From contig CBDBJR010000001.1 in the NCBI GenBank assembly GCA_965206445.1, positions 310,001-374,000 on the forward strand: DNA of 64,000 nt, given 5' to 3'. This stretch comes from CBDBJR01 sp965206445 (GTDB taxonomy: Bacteria > Pseudomonadota > Gammaproteobacteria > Arenicellales > Poriferihabitantaceae). A model generated the notes under the pieces. The model worked only from the letters and a program-made list of their open reading frames with translations, had not been told where the DNA came from and did not search any database. Each line of letters starts with the position of its first letter. Position 1 is the stretch's first letter. The position numbers and the translations under genes were made by a program. This document shows, piece by piece, positions 50,387 to 59,616 of this stretch.

Positions 50387-51496
50387 ATGAAAGCCATGAT
50401 TCTGGCTGCCGGAAAAGGAACCCGGATACAGCCGCTGACCCATGAATTGCCCAAACCGTTAATTCCGGTGCTGGGCAAGCCGGTGATGGAGTTTCTGGTT
50501 GAGCTGCTTGCCCGGCACAGCTTCACCGATATTATGGTCAACGTCAGCCATTTGCCGCAGCGGATCGAGTCGTATTTCGGCGATGGTCGTCGCTGGAACG
50601 TGAATATCGGCTACTCGTTTGAGGGGCATATCGAAAACGGTCGCATCATCAGCGAGGCGCTGGGCTCGGCGGGCGGCATCAAGCGGGTGCAGGAGTTCGG
50701 CGGTTTCTTTGACGATACCTTTTTGGTGATCTGCGGCGACGCGATTATCGATCTGGATTTGACCGCGGCGCTGCGCAGACACTGGCAATCCGGCGCCAGG
50801 GCCAGCCTGGTGGTCAAGCGGGTGGCGCGCGATATGGTGCCCGATTACGGCGTGGTCGAGTGTGACGAGCGTGGTGCGGTGCTGTCTTTTCAGGAAAAGC
50901 CGCGCATGGAAGAGGCGCGCTCGACGCTGGCAAATACCGGCATTTATCTGTTTGAACCGGAGATCATCGACCAAATCCCGTCCGATCGCATCTATGACAT
51001 TGGCAGTCAGCTCCTGCCCGGGCTGATCGAGCGAAAAATACCGTTCCATGCAATTGAGCTGCCGTTTCACTGGATCGACATTGGCCGTCTGCGGGATTAT
51101 TGGGACGCCAACCAGCGGTTGATGCGCGGCACCGTGGCCAACATCGATATGCCGGGCCGGGAGGTGGCGCCGCAGGTCTGGGTGGGGCTGAATGTGAACG
51201 TGGATTGGCGGGAGGTGCTGATCGAGGGGCCGATTTATATCGGTGCCAATACCCGCATCGAGGCGGGGTGTGAAATCCAGGGGCCGACCTGGATCTCGCA
51301 CGGCTGCCATGTGCAGCGCGGCGCTAAAATCCACCGCAGCCTGCTGTTTGAACATACGCTGGTATACCGGCACAGCGTTATTGCCGATGCGGTGGTGTTC
51401 GGTCAATACTGTGTGGACAAAGAGGGCAAGCCGATGCCGGGCGAAGCCGGTCGGCTGGGCTGGGTCGGCGATGCCAGAGAAAAGAACATTCCTTAG
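50387..51496 (+). CDS. Sugar-phosphate nucleotidyltransferase
   Basis: The 369-residue protein has the nucleotidyltransferase core: MILAAGKGTRIQPLTHELPK at 4-23, the GDAIIDLDL metal site and PDYGVVECDERG. A C-terminal left-handed beta-helix-like region follows (GPIYIGANTRIEAGCEIQGP). It is closest to glucose-1-phosphate or mannose-1-phosphate nucleotidyltransferases that make NDP-sugars for polysaccharides. The specific sugar and nucleotide cannot be told from the sequence. No glycan cluster adjoins it. Confidence 0.88.
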   Translation: MKAMILAAGKGTRIQPLTHELPKPLIPVLGKPVMEFLVELLARHSFTDIMVNVSHLPQRIESYFGDGRRWNVNIGYSFEGHIENGRIISEALGSAGGIKRVQEFGGFFDDTFLVICGDAIIDLDLTAALRRHWQSGARASLVVKRVARDMVPDYGVVECDERGAVLSFQEKPRMEEARSTLANTGIYLFEPEIIDQIPSDRIYDIGSQLLPGLIERKIPFHAIELPFHWIDIGRLRDYWDANQRLMRGTVANIDMPGREVAPQVWVGLNVNVDWREVLIEGPIYIGANTRIEAGCEIQGPTWISHGCHVQRGAKIHRSLLFEHTLVYRHSVIADAVVFGQYCVDKEGKPMPGEAGRLGWVGDAREKNIP

Positions 51497-51557
51497 ACGG
51501 GCGCCGCCTGAAGCGATCGCGGGCGACAATCAGGGCCGTTTGGATGGGGGTTTGTTG

Positions 51558-51563
51558 TATAAT
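51558..51563 (+). promoter_or_regulatory. Possible -10 box for the fmdB-aspS operon
   Basis: A perfect TATAAT lies 60 bp before the fmdB start in an otherwise GC-rich gap. No good -35 was found at the right distance, so confidence is low. Confidence 0.35.
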
Positions 51564-51622
51564 GCCGACCTGTCAACGGTATCTCTTATGCAATTCTTAA
51601 TCTGACTGGGAGCAGGAAAAAA

Positions 51623-51997
51623 ATGCCATTTTATGAGTATCAATGCACCGAATGCGGGCATCGTCTCGAAGCGCTGCAAAAGATGGCCGACGCGCCGCTG
51701 GTGTACTGCCCCGAGTGCAGCGAAGCAGCATTGAAGAAGCGCATTTCGGCGGCGGCGTTTCGGTTGAAGGGCACCGGCTGGTACGAAACCGATTTCAAGC
51801 ACGGCGACCGGACCAAGGCCGCCAATAGCGCCGACCCCGCCCAGTCGGCTTCAGGTGACGCGAGCCGCGCGGCGGAAAAAGCGGCGGACGAGAAAACCCC
51901 CGCAAGCAAGCCCGCCGCCTCGGGTGACGGCGCGGGTTCAGGCGCCGCCGCCAACTCCGGCGCGGCGAAGTCGGATCGCCACAGTACCGGCGCTTGA
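51623..51997 (+). CDS. FmdB-family zinc ribbon protein
   Basis: The 124-residue protein starts with the canonical MPFYEYQCTECGH and pairs Cys8/Cys11 with Cys29/Cys32 to form a zinc ribbon (FmdB or CxxC-CxxC-SSSS family). The rest is a low-complexity tail rich in Ala, Ser and Lys. The ribosome-binding site GGGAGCAGG lies just upstream. It is 24 bp from aspS, a pairing common in gammaproteobacteria. Function is unknown; a regulatory role has been suggested for the family. Confidence 0.9.
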   Translation: MPFYEYQCTECGHRLEALQKMADAPLVYCPECSEAALKKRISAAAFRLKGTGWYETDFKHGDRTKAANSADPAQSASGDASRAAEKAADEKTPASKPAASGDGAGSGAAANSGAAKSDRHSTGA

Positions 51998-52021
51998 ACA
52001 CTCGGCACTCCCGCCGCCGCG

Positions 52022-53833
52022 ATGACCGCTGATGCGCTGCCGGACGGCGTGCGCGACAGCGCGGGTGCGGTGGCGCGCACCCGGCTGTGTGCGCGCATTG
52101 ACGACGCGGATATCGATCAGGCGGTCAGCCTGTGCGGCTGGGTCTTGAGTCGGCGCGACCACGGCGGCGTTATCTTTATCGATCTGCGGGATCGTTCCGG
52201 GCGGGTGCAGGTGGTGGCCGACCCGGATACGCCGCAGGCATTTGCCGTTGCCGATAGCGTGCGCAACGAATACGTATTACAGGTGCAGGGCCGGGTCAGA
52301 CGCCGCCCGCCGGGCACCCTCAACCCCGACCTGCCGACCGGCGGGCTCGAAGTTATCGCCGCTCAGATCACGTTGTTGAACGCCTCGGTGGCGCTGCCGT
52401 TTCAGCTCGACGATACCGAGATCAGCGAAGAGGTTCGCCTGAAATACCGGTTTCTCGATCTGCGCCGTGAGCCGATGCAGCGCAACTTGCGGCTGCGCCA
52501 TCAGCTGTCGTCCGCGCTGCGCGAATTTTTGCATGCGCATGAGTTTATCGAGATCGAGACCCCGGTTTTGACCCGCTCGACCCCCGAGGGCGCGCGCGAT
52601 TATCTGGTGCCAAGCCGTACCCGTCCGGGTGAGTTTTTTGCGCTGCCGCAGTCACCGCAATTGTTCAAACAATTGCTGATGGTGTCCGGCTTTGAACGCT
52701 ATTATCAAATTGCGCGCTGCTTTCGTGACGAAGACCTGCGGGCCGACCGGCAGCCTGAGTTTACGCAATTGGACCTCGAAATGTCGTTTGTCGACGAGGC
52801 CGACGTGATCGGCCTGATGGATCGCATGCTGGCGGCGGTGTTCGAGCGCGTGCTGGGGGTTGCGCTGCCGCTGCCGCTGCCGCAGATGGATTTTACCCGG
52901 GCGCTGGCCGAGTACGGCACCGACCGCCCGGATTTGCGCATCCCATTGAAGCTGACCGAGCTGACCGATGTGATGGGGGCGGTTGAATTCAACGTCTTTT
53001 CCGCCCCGGCAAATGACCCCGAGGGCCGGGTGGCGGCGCTGTACGTGCCCGACGGCGGTGATTTGACGCGCGCACAGATCGACCGATATACGGAGTTTGT
53101 GGCCCAATACGGCGCCGGAGGGCTGGCCTATATCAAGGTCAATGACCCGCTCGCCGGGCGCGCGGGGTTGCAGTCGCCGATTCTAAAATTTCTGCCCGAT
53201 GCGGTGCTGCAAACGATATTGACGCGCACCGGAGCACAGGCGAATGGCCTGATCTTTTTTGGCGCCGACCGGGCCGATATTGTCAACCCGGCACTCGCCG
53301 CGCTGCGGCTGCGCATCGGTGAGGATCGGCAGTTGATCGACGGCGACTGGCGGCCGATTTGGATTGTTGATTTTCCGCTGCTGGAATGGAATCGGGAGGC
53401 GCAGCGCTGGCATTCGGTGCACCATCCGTTCACCGCACCGCGCGCCGAAGACATTGCGCTGCTGGAGAGCGACCCCGGGGCGGTGCGCTCGCGCGCCTAT
53501 GATCTGGTGTTAAACGGCGCCGAGGTGGGCGGCGGTTCGATCCGCATCTGCCAATCCGATTTGCAGCAGCAGGTGCTGCAGGTGCTCGGCATCGATGCGC
53601 AGCAGGCGCAGGCGCGGTTTGGTTTTTTGCTGCAGGCGCTGCAGTACGGCGCGCCTCCCCACGGCGGCATTGCCTTCGGCCTCGATCGCCTCGCCGCGAT
53701 GCTGTCGGCGGTCGAATCGATCCGCGATGTGATTGCTTTTCCAAAGACGCAGAAAGCCGCCTGCCTGTTGACCGATGCGCCCAACCAGGTCGATGCCCAG
53801 CAGCTCAAAGGGTTGGGCCTGCGGCTGCGGTAG
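52022..53833 (+). CDS. aspS: Aspartyl-tRNA synthetase
   Basis: AspRS charges tRNA-Asp. The 603-residue protein has the N-terminal OB anticodon-binding domain (LCGWVLSRRDHGGVIFIDLR), the class II motif 2 region (ARCFRDEDLRADRQPEFTQL) and motif 3 (GIAFGLDRLAAML). The bacterial GAD insertion domain lies between. There is nothing unusual in length or motifs. Whether it discriminates against tRNA-Asn cannot be settled here. Confidence 0.97.
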   Translation: MTADALPDGVRDSAGAVARTRLCARIDDADIDQAVSLCGWVLSRRDHGGVIFIDLRDRSGRVQVVADPDTPQAFAVADSVRNEYVLQVQGRVRRRPPGTLNPDLPTGGLEVIAAQITLLNASVALPFQLDDTEISEEVRLKYRFLDLRREPMQRNLRLRHQLSSALREFLHAHEFIEIETPVLTRSTPEGARDYLVPSRTRPGEFFALPQSPQLFKQLLMVSGFERYYQIARCFRDEDLRADRQPEFTQLDLEMSFVDEADVIGLMDRMLAAVFERVLGVALPLPLPQMDFTRALAEYGTDRPDLRIPLKLTELTDVMGAVEFNVFSAPANDPEGRVAALYVPDGGDLTRAQIDRYTEFVAQYGAGGLAYIKVNDPLAGRAGLQSPILKFLPDAVLQTILTRTGAQANGLIFFGADRADIVNPALAALRLRIGEDRQLIDGDWRPIWIVDFPLLEWNREAQRWHSVHHPFTAPRAEDIALLESDPGAVRSRAYDLVLNGAEVGGGSIRICQSDLQQQVLQVLGIDAQQAQARFGFLLQALQYGAPPHGGIAFGLDRLAAMLSAVESIRDVIAFPKTQKAACLLTDAPNQVDAQQLKGLGLRLR

Positions 53834-53917
53834 TGAGTGGTGTCTGACTGGGGTATGCGCCTTCGTCAGCTTCGCTGCAAGTGATAAAATGGCGTGAATT
53901 GACACCTCGGAGCGTGT

Positions 53918-54646
53918 ATGTCAGGGCATAGCAAATGGGCCAATATCAAATTTCGCAAGGCCGCGCAGGACGTCAAACGCGGTAAAGCCTTTACCAAGCT
54001 GATCAAGGAAATTACCGTTGCCGCGCGCATCGGCGGTGCCGACGCGGGCGCCAATCCCCGCCTGCGCGCTGCAATTGACAAGGCGCTCGCGGCCAATATG
54101 ACGCGCGATACCATCGAGCGGGCGGTCAAACGCGGCGTCGGCGAGTTGGATGGGGCGTCGATTGAAGAGCTGCACTACGAAGGCTACGGCCCCGGCGGGG
54201 TTGCGGTGCTGATCGAGTGTGCCACCGACAACCGCAACCGCACCGTGAGCGAGGTTCGCCGGGTGTTGAGCAAGCATGGCGGCAATCTGGGCACGGACGG
54301 CTCCGTGGCCTATCTGTTCAACCGCATCGGCTCGATCGTGTTTTCCAGTGATGCGGATGAAGAGCGGATCCTGGAGCTGGCATTGCAGGCCGACGCCGAC
54401 GATGTCGAAAGCGATGGCGAGGTGATCGAAGTCGTCACCTCGCCGGAGCGCTACCATCAGGTCGAACAGGCGCTGCGCGCGTCCGGGGTCGAACCGGAAA
54501 TGTCCGAGTTGATCCAGCGGCCAGGCACCGAAACGGCGCTTGAGGGCGAGGCGGCGGACAAGGTCATGCGTTTGATAGAGGCGCTGGAGGAGCTGGACGA
54601 CGTGCAGAATGTGTTCACCAACGCCAGCTTCCCCGGCCAGCCGTGA
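53918..54646 (+). CDS. yebC: YebC/PmpR family protein
   Basis: YebC/TACO1 proteins bind the ribosome or DNA; recent work assigns some of them to relief of stalling at proline-rich stretches. The 242-residue protein begins MSGHSKWANIKFRKAAQDVK and includes YEGYGPGGVAVLIECATDN, the family hallmark. It is followed directly by ruvC, with a 1-bp overlap of stop and start (TGATG), as in many proteobacteria. Confidence 0.96.
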   Translation: MSGHSKWANIKFRKAAQDVKRGKAFTKLIKEITVAARIGGADAGANPRLRAAIDKALAANMTRDTIERAVKRGVGELDGASIEELHYEGYGPGGVAVLIECATDNRNRTVSEVRRVLSKHGGNLGTDGSVAYLFNRIGSIVFSSDADEERILELALQADADDVESDGEVIEVVTSPERYHQVEQALRASGVEPEMSELIQRPGTETALEGEAADKVMRLIEALEELDDVQNVFTNASFPGQP

Positions 54647-55143
54647 TGCGTGTTCTGGGGATCGATCCCGGCTCCCGCAACACCGGTCTGGGGGTGGTTG
54701 AATCGACCGCGACCGGGTTGCATTGTGCGGTCTATCATTGTGTTCGACTGGGCGGCGGCGCATTGCCGGCGCGGCTGGGCATGGTGTATCGCGAAGTGCA
54801 GTCGCTGATTGCACAGTACCGGCCGGATGTGGTCGCGGTAGAGCAGGTGTTCATGTCCACCAGCGCCCGCTCCGCGCTCATCCTGGGGCAGGCGCGCGGC
54901 AGCGCAATCTGCGCCGCGGTGACGGCCGACCTGCCGGTGGCGGAATATTCGGCGCTGCAGGTCAAGCAGGCGGTGGTCGGCACCGGCAGCGCGCAGAAGC
55001 ACCAGGTGCAGCACATGGTGCGGGTGCTGCTGGGGTTGCGCGCCTGCCCGGGCGTGGATGCGGCGGATGCGCTGGCCTGTGCGATTTGTCATCTGCATAC
55101 GCACCAAAGCGAGCGCAAACTGGCTATGGCCGTGCAGGCATGA
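54646..55143 (+). CDS. ruvC: Holliday junction endonuclease RuvC
   Basis: RuvC resolves Holliday junctions. The 165-residue protein starts MRVLGIDPGSRNTGLGVVES, with the catalytic Asp7. A second acidic residue lies in VAVEQVFMS and the C-terminal acidic pair in GVDAADALACAICH. I prefer ATG 54646 to the GTG one codon earlier. It is the first of the ruvCAB set, with 12 bp before ruvA. Confidence 0.97.
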   Translation: MRVLGIDPGSRNTGLGVVESTATGLHCAVYHCVRLGGGALPARLGMVYREVQSLIAQYRPDVVAVEQVFMSTSARSALILGQARGSAICAAVTADLPVAEYSALQVKQAVVGTGSAQKHQVQHMVRVLLGLRACPGVDAADALACAICHLHTHQSERKLAMAVQA

Positions 55144-55155
55144 GGCGCTAACCCG

Positions 55156-55746
55156 GTGATCGGCTATTTGCATGGTAAACTGCGGTACAAACGCCCGCCT
55201 TTTTTGCTGCTGGATGTCAACGGCGTCGGCTACGAGTTGGAAGCGCCGATGACGACGTTTTATGCACTGCCGGAAGAACAGGCGGAGATTGGTTTGCATG
55301 TGCATCTGCTGGTGCGCGAGGACGCTCAGTTGCTGTTTGGGTTTTCCGATCAGGCGCAGCGTCGGTTATTTCGCAGTTTGTTGAAATTAAACGGTGTGGG
55401 GCCGCGAGTGGCACTGGCGATTTTGTCGACTTTCACGGCGGCGGAGTTCGTCGCTTGTGTGCATCGAAAGGATGCCGAGATGCTGACCCGGGTGCCGGGG
55501 ATCGGCGCTAAAACGGCCGGCAGAATGCTGTTCGATATGCGTGATCGACTCGTCGATCTGGACGCCGGCGACGCCGCTACGCCCGGGAGCGCCGCGGATA
55601 TGCCGGTGCAGGATGCGATTGGGGCGCTGGTGGCGCTGGGGTATGCGGCCGCCGAGGCGACGCGGGCGGTGCGCGCAGTCGGCGCCGAAAGCACGCTGCG
55701 GGATGACTTGATTCGCAACGCGTTGCAGTACTTGAGTAATCGCTGA
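55156..55746 (+). CDS. ruvA: Holliday junction branch migration protein RuvA
   Basis: RuvA forms the tetramer that holds the Holliday junction for RuvB. The 196-residue protein begins with GTG (MIGYLHGKLRYKRPPFLLLD) and shows the helix-hairpin-helix pair (RSLLKLNGVGPRVALAILST and EMLTRVPGIGAKTAGRMLFD). The C-terminal RuvB-binding domain (ALVALGYAAAEATRAVRAVG) is complete. Its stop overlaps the ruvB start by one base. Confidence 0.97.
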   Translation: MIGYLHGKLRYKRPPFLLLDVNGVGYELEAPMTTFYALPEEQAEIGLHVHLLVREDAQLLFGFSDQAQRRLFRSLLKLNGVGPRVALAILSTFTAAEFVACVHRKDAEMLTRVPGIGAKTAGRMLFDMRDRLVDLDAGDAATPGSAADMPVQDAIGALVALGYAAAEATRAVRAVGAESTLRDDLIRNALQYLSNR

Positions 55747-56792
55747 TGCTGCCGAATCCGGCCTTGTCGACCGACCATCAATCCGATTCCGCCGTTGAGC
55801 AGGCGGTGGACCGCAGTCTGCGGCCGGTGCGGTTGCACGAGTTCATCGGTCAGCCGAATATTCGCGAACAACTCGAGATCTTTATCCGCGCTGCGCGCAA
55901 CCGCGGTGAGGCGCTGGATCATGCGCTGATTTTCGGCCCGCCGGGGCTGGGCAAGACGACGCTGGCGAATATTATTGCGGTAGAGATGCAGGCCAAGCTG
56001 CGTCAGACCTCCGGCCCGGTGCTGGAGAAGGCGGGTGACCTGGCGGCAATGTTGACCAATCTCGAGGCCCATGATGTGCTGTTTATCGACGAGATTCACC
56101 GTTTGAATCCGGCGATTGAGGAGATTTTGTATCCGGCAATGGAGGATTATCGCCTGGATATCATGATTGGTGAAGGGCCGGCGGCGCGCTCGATCAAGCT
56201 CAATCTGCCGCCGTTTACGCTGGTCGGCGCCACCACCCGGGCCGGCCTGCTGACCTCGCCGCTGCGCGATCGTTTCGGCATCGTACAGCGGCTGGAGTTT
56301 TACTCGGTCGATGACCTGGCCCTGATCGTCAAACGCTCGGCCGGTCTGCTCAACATTCGCTTTCAGCCCGACGGCGTGCAGGCGATTGCGGTGCGCTCGC
56401 GGGGGACGCCGAGAATTGCCAATCGGCTGCTGCGGCGGGTGCGCGACTATGCCGAAGTCAAGTCGGACGGCCGGTTGACCGAAGCGGTCGCCAATGCGGC
56501 GCTGGACATGCTCGCAGTGGACAGCCACGGCCTGGATATTCTGGACCGCAATTTTCTGCTGGCGATTATGCACAAATTCGACGGCGGGCCGGCCGGCATA
56601 GACAGTATCGCCGCGGCGATGGGCGAGGAACGCGGTACGATCGAAGAGCTGATCGAGCCGTATCTGATGCAGCAGGGGTTTTTACTGCGCACGGCACGCG
56701 GTCGGATCGCGTCTAAATCGGCCTGGCGGCATATCGGCCTGGAAATGCCGCGTGAGGCCGTCGCCCGCCAGCAGCAGTTGCCGGAAGAGTGA
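55746..56792 (+). CDS. ruvB: Holliday junction branch migration ATPase RuvB
   Basis: RuvB is the hexameric AAA+ motor of branch migration. The 348-residue protein has Walker A GPPGLGKTT at 64-72, Walker B LFIDEIHRLNP and the sensor GATTRAGLLTSPLRDRFGI. The winged-helix C-terminus ends RTARGRIASKSAWRHIGLEM. It overlaps ybgC by 4 bp (GTGA). Confidence 0.97.
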   Translation: MLPNPALSTDHQSDSAVEQAVDRSLRPVRLHEFIGQPNIREQLEIFIRAARNRGEALDHALIFGPPGLGKTTLANIIAVEMQAKLRQTSGPVLEKAGDLAAMLTNLEAHDVLFIDEIHRLNPAIEEILYPAMEDYRLDIMIGEGPAARSIKLNLPPFTLVGATTRAGLLTSPLRDRFGIVQRLEFYSVDDLALIVKRSAGLLNIRFQPDGVQAIAVRSRGTPRIANRLLRRVRDYAEVKSDGRLTEAVANAALDMLAVDSHGLDILDRNFLLAIMHKFDGGPAGIDSIAAAMGEERGTIEELIEPYLMQQGFLLRTARGRIASKSAWRHIGLEMPREAVARQQQLPEE

Positions 56793-57259
56793 TAGACCGG
56801 CGCTCGGATCAGACGCCGCCGGTGCCCGCTGCAGCCGGGGCGTTCTCGATCTCGATGGCCATCAACTACGAGGATACCGATGCCGGCGGAGTGGTTTACT
56901 ACGGCAATTATGCCGGCTATATGGAGCGCGCCCGCAATGCGTGTTTGCGCCACATCGGCTACCCGGTGAGCCGTCTTTTGTGCCAGCATCAGCTGATATT
57001 CGTGGTTACCCGGGCCAATTTCACGTATCGGTCGCCGGCCCGATTGGACGATATAATTGAGGTCAACCTGCGCATCAAAAAAATCCGCCATGCCAGTCTG
57101 GATTTTCATCAGTTGGCCAGCCGCGGCCGTGCAGTGCTGGTCGAGGGCGACATCACGCTGGCGGTGCTGCACAGCGAGAAATTTCGCCCGATGCGGCTGC
57201 CAAAAATGCTGTCGGATGCGCTGTCGCCCTACCGCATACCCGAGCCGGGCAATGCGTGA
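56789..57259 (+). CDS. ybgC: Tol-Pal-associated acyl-CoA thioesterase YbgC
   Basis: YbgC is a hotdog-fold thioesterase encoded with the Tol-Pal system. The 156-residue protein carries the active-site signature NYEDTDAGGVVYYGNYAGYM with the catalytic Asp, and MERARNACLR. The chosen GTG start at 56789 overlaps ruvB. Alignment with E. coli YbgC needs some residues before NYEDTD, so later starts would be too short. A 97-bp gap precedes tolQ. Confidence 0.93.
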   Translation: MIDRRSDQTPPVPAAAGAFSISMAINYEDTDAGGVVYYGNYAGYMERARNACLRHIGYPVSRLLCQHQLIFVVTRANFTYRSPARLDDIIEVNLRIKKIRHASLDFHQLASRGRAVLVEGDITLAVLHSEKFRPMRLPKMLSDALSPYRIPEPGNA

Positions 57260-57358
57260 CGCCCGGCTGATGGCGCCGCATCGACCCGGCATGGCGGCAG
57301 TCGGCGCCCGCACAGGCGCGCAGCCATTGAGGTTCCATTTCTATAGCGGGGTTTTGTG

Positions 57359-58063
57359 ATGCCATTGGATGCCAGCCACGACAGTCTGTCACTGTTGAGT
57401 TTGATAGCGAACGCCAGTTGGCCGGTTCAGCTGGTGATGTTGACGCTGCTGCTGACCTCGGTGGCGTCATGGTTGATGATCGACCGCAAGCGGACGGCTT
57501 TCAAGCGGCTGACCCGGATGGCCAATGCATTTGAAGAGCAATTCTGGTCCGGCGGCGAGATGAGCGAGATTTATCGTAAGTGGGGAGAGGAGGCCGAGCC
57601 GCGCGGCATCGCTGCGATCTTTATCGAGGGCTATCGAGAATATCGGCGGCTGTACCGACAACCCAATTTAGAACGCGCGCACATGGTCGACGGCATACAT
57701 CGCACCATGCGGGTGGCACTCAGTCGGGAAATCGATACGCTGGAGACCCATTTGTCTTTTCTGGCGACGGTCGGCTCTACCAGCCCGTATATCGGCCTGT
57801 TGGGCACCGTCTGGGGCATCATGAATTCGTTCCGCCAGCTCGGCGCGGTCCAGCAGGTCACCATTGCGACGGTGGCGCCGGGGATTGCCGAAGCCCTGAT
57901 TGCCACGGCGATGGGTTTGTTTGCCGCGATACCCGCGGTGATTGCCTATAATCGTTTTGCGCATATCGCCGAGCGTTTAACCAATCGCTATGAAGTGTTC
58001 ATGGAAGAGTTTCTCAGCATTGTCAGCCGGCAGGCTGTAGGGGCCAGGCACGATGAGTCGTAG
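57359..58063 (+). CDS. tolQ: Tol-Pal system protein TolQ
   Basis: TolQ is the inner-membrane proton-channel component that energises TolA with TolR. The 234-residue protein has three predicted membrane segments: LVMLTLLLTSVASWLMI near the start, and two after residue 135 including TSPYIGLLGTVWGIMNSF and AEALIATAMGLFAAIPAVIA. These are the conserved ExbB/MotA-like motifs. It overlaps tolR by 11 bp. ATG 57359 is preferred to the GTG at 57356. Confidence 0.96.
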   Translation: MPLDASHDSLSLLSLIANASWPVQLVMLTLLLTSVASWLMIDRKRTAFKRLTRMANAFEEQFWSGGEMSEIYRKWGEEAEPRGIAAIFIEGYREYRRLYRQPNLERAHMVDGIHRTMRVALSREIDTLETHLSFLATVGSTSPYIGLLGTVWGIMNSFRQLGAVQQVTIATVAPGIAEALIATAMGLFAAIPAVIAYNRFAHIAERLTNRYEVFMEEFLSIVSRQAVGARHDES

Positions 58064-58478
58064 CCGCTACGGTCGAAAAAAACGGTTGATCTGCGAGATC
58101 AATGTGGTGCCCTACATTGATGTGATGCTGGTGCTGCTGGTGATATTTATGATTACCGCGCCGCTGCTCAGCCAGGGCGTCAAGGTTGACCTGCCGGAAG
58201 CCGCCGCCAAACCGCTTGAAAATGACGACCGGGAGCCGTTTGTCGTGACCGTGGATGCGCAAGGCAATTATTACCTGAATGACAATGAGGCGCCGCTTGG
58301 CAATCCGGGTGAAATCGAATCGGCCGCGCGCGCGGTGCTGAAGCGCAACCCGGGGTTGTCTTTTCTGGTGCGGGGAGATGGCGCAGCCGACTACACCCAT
58401 GTGATGCAGGCGATGGTATTACTGCAAAAAGCCGGTGTCGGTTCGATCGGACTGGTCACGCAAGAACAGGGACCTTGA
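58053..58478 (+). CDS. tolR: Tol-Pal system protein TolR
   Basis: TolR partners TolQ in the proton channel. The 141-residue protein has one N-terminal membrane helix with the essential Asp (EINVVPYIDVMLVLLVIFMI) and a periplasmic domain ending MVLLQKAGVGSIGLVTQ. It overlaps tolA if the latter starts at GTG 58435. Confidence 0.96.
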   Translation: MSRSRYGRKKRLICEINVVPYIDVMLVLLVIFMITAPLLSQGVKVDLPEAAAKPLENDDREPFVVTVDAQGNYYLNDNEAPLGNPGEIESAARAVLKRNPGLSFLVRGDGAADYTHVMQAMVLLQKAGVGSIGLVTQEQGP

Positions 58479-59616
58479 GTTGGCTCGCCTGAAGCGGTTT
58501 CTCCTGTTTGTCAAGTCGCTGCTGTTTTCCTTGTCGATCCATGCAGCGCTGGTTGGGTTGTTGTTGTTTAGCTGGTCGGCCGAGCAACCGATAAAGCGAG
58601 GCGGGGTGATACCGATACAGGCGCATACCGTGTCCGAGCAGGAAGTGGCGCAGCTGCAACAGCGCGAACCGAAACAGCAAGCCCAACAGCAGCAACAGCA
58701 GGCAGCAGAAAAAGCAAAGGCGGAAGCGGAAAAAGCGAAAGCAAAGGCGGAGGCGGAAAAGGCGAAGGCAAAAGCGGAAGCGGAAAAAGCGAAGGCAAAA
58801 GCGGAAGCGGAAAAAGCGAAAGCAAAGGCGGAGGCGGAAAAAGCGAAAGCAAAGGCGGAAGCGGAAAAAGCGAAGGCAAAGGCGGAGGCGAAAAAGGCGA
58901 AAGCAAAGGCGGAAGCGGAAAAAGTGAAAGCAAAGGCGGAAGCGGAAAAAGCGAAGGCAAAGGCGGAGGCGGAAAAAGCGAAAGCAAAGGCGGAAGCGGC
59001 AAAAGCGAAGGCAAAGGCGGAGGCGGAAAAAGCGAAAGCAAAGGCGGAGGCGGAAAAAGCGAAAGCAAAGGCGGAAGCGGAAAAAGCGAAAGCAAAGGCG
59101 GAGGCGGAAAAAGCGAAAGCAAAGGCGGAAGCGGAAAAAGCGAAAGCAAAAGCGGAGGCGAAAAAGGCGAAAGCAAAAGCGGAAGCGGAAAAAGCGAAGG
59201 CAAAGGCGGAGGCGGAAAAAGCGAAAAAAGAACAGGCGGAACAGCGCCGGCGCGAGCAGGCCCTGAAGGATAAACTGGAGCAGGAGAGTCTTGCGCGGGA
59301 GCGGGCGCAGACCCAGGCCGATGCGACCCATGCGATGAGCGCTCTGGTTGACCGGATTGCCAGTGCGGTAGAAAATAACTGGCGGCGACCGGCCGTATTA
59401 TCGCGCAGTGGTCTGGTGGCCACCATCCGGGTTAAAGTATCGCCCGACGGCAGCGTTCAGTCAGCCCGCATCGTCAACAGCAGCGGCGACGCGCGGTTTG
59501 ATCAATCGGCACAGATTGCGGTCAAAAAAGCATCGCCATTACCTTTTCCCACGGATCCCAGATACTATGAGTTTATCAATGAATTTGATATGGTGTTCAA
59601 TCCCGATGATTCTTAG
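58435..59616 (+). CDS. tolA: Tol-Pal system protein TolA
   Basis: TolA spans the periplasm and links TolQR to TolB and Pal. The product has a basic N-terminus, one membrane helix (FLLFVKSLLFSLSIHAALVG), a long helical domain II made almost wholly of AEKAKAK repeats (residues about 90-265), and a C-terminal TolA domain (RIASAVENNWRRPAVLSRSG, LPFPTDPRYYEFINEF). The start is uncertain: GTG 58435 gives 393 residues and overlaps tolR by 44 bp, while TTG 58480 would begin just after the tolR stop. The repeat tract is a slippage hotspot. Confidence 0.93.
   Translation: MSVRSDWSRKNRDLELARLKRFLLFVKSLLFSLSIHAALVGLLLFSWSAEQPIKRGGVIPIQAHTVSEQEVAQLQQREPKQQAQQQQQQAAEKAKAEAEKAKAKAEAEKAKAKAEAEKAKAKAEAEKAKAKAEAEKAKAKAEAEKAKAKAEAKKAKAKAEAEKVKAKAEAEKAKAKAEAEKAKAKAEAAKAKAKAEAEKAKAKAEAEKAKAKAEAEKAKAKAEAEKAKAKAEAEKAKAKAEAKKAKAKAEAEKAKAKAEAEKAKKEQAEQRRREQALKDKLEQESLARERAQTQADATHAMSALVDRIASAVENNWRRPAVLSRSGLVATIRVKVSPDGSVQSARIVNSSGDARFDQSAQIAVKKASPLPFPTDPRYYEFINEFDMVFNPDDS
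58707..59232 (+). repeat. Low-complexity repeat tract in tolA
   Basis: Short units of the form GCGGAAGCGGAAAAAGCGAA and AGCAAAGGCGGAGGCGGAA repeat for over 500 bp and encode the TolA helical domain. Occasional changes (AKK for AEK, VKAK) interrupt the pattern. All six frames stay open here, which produces spurious antisense frames. Confidence 0.9.

Noticed and set aside
58456..59426. Two or three long antisense frames opposite tolA
   Set aside because: They consist of Phe/Arg/Leu or Ala/Phe repeats that simply complement the AEKAKAK tract.
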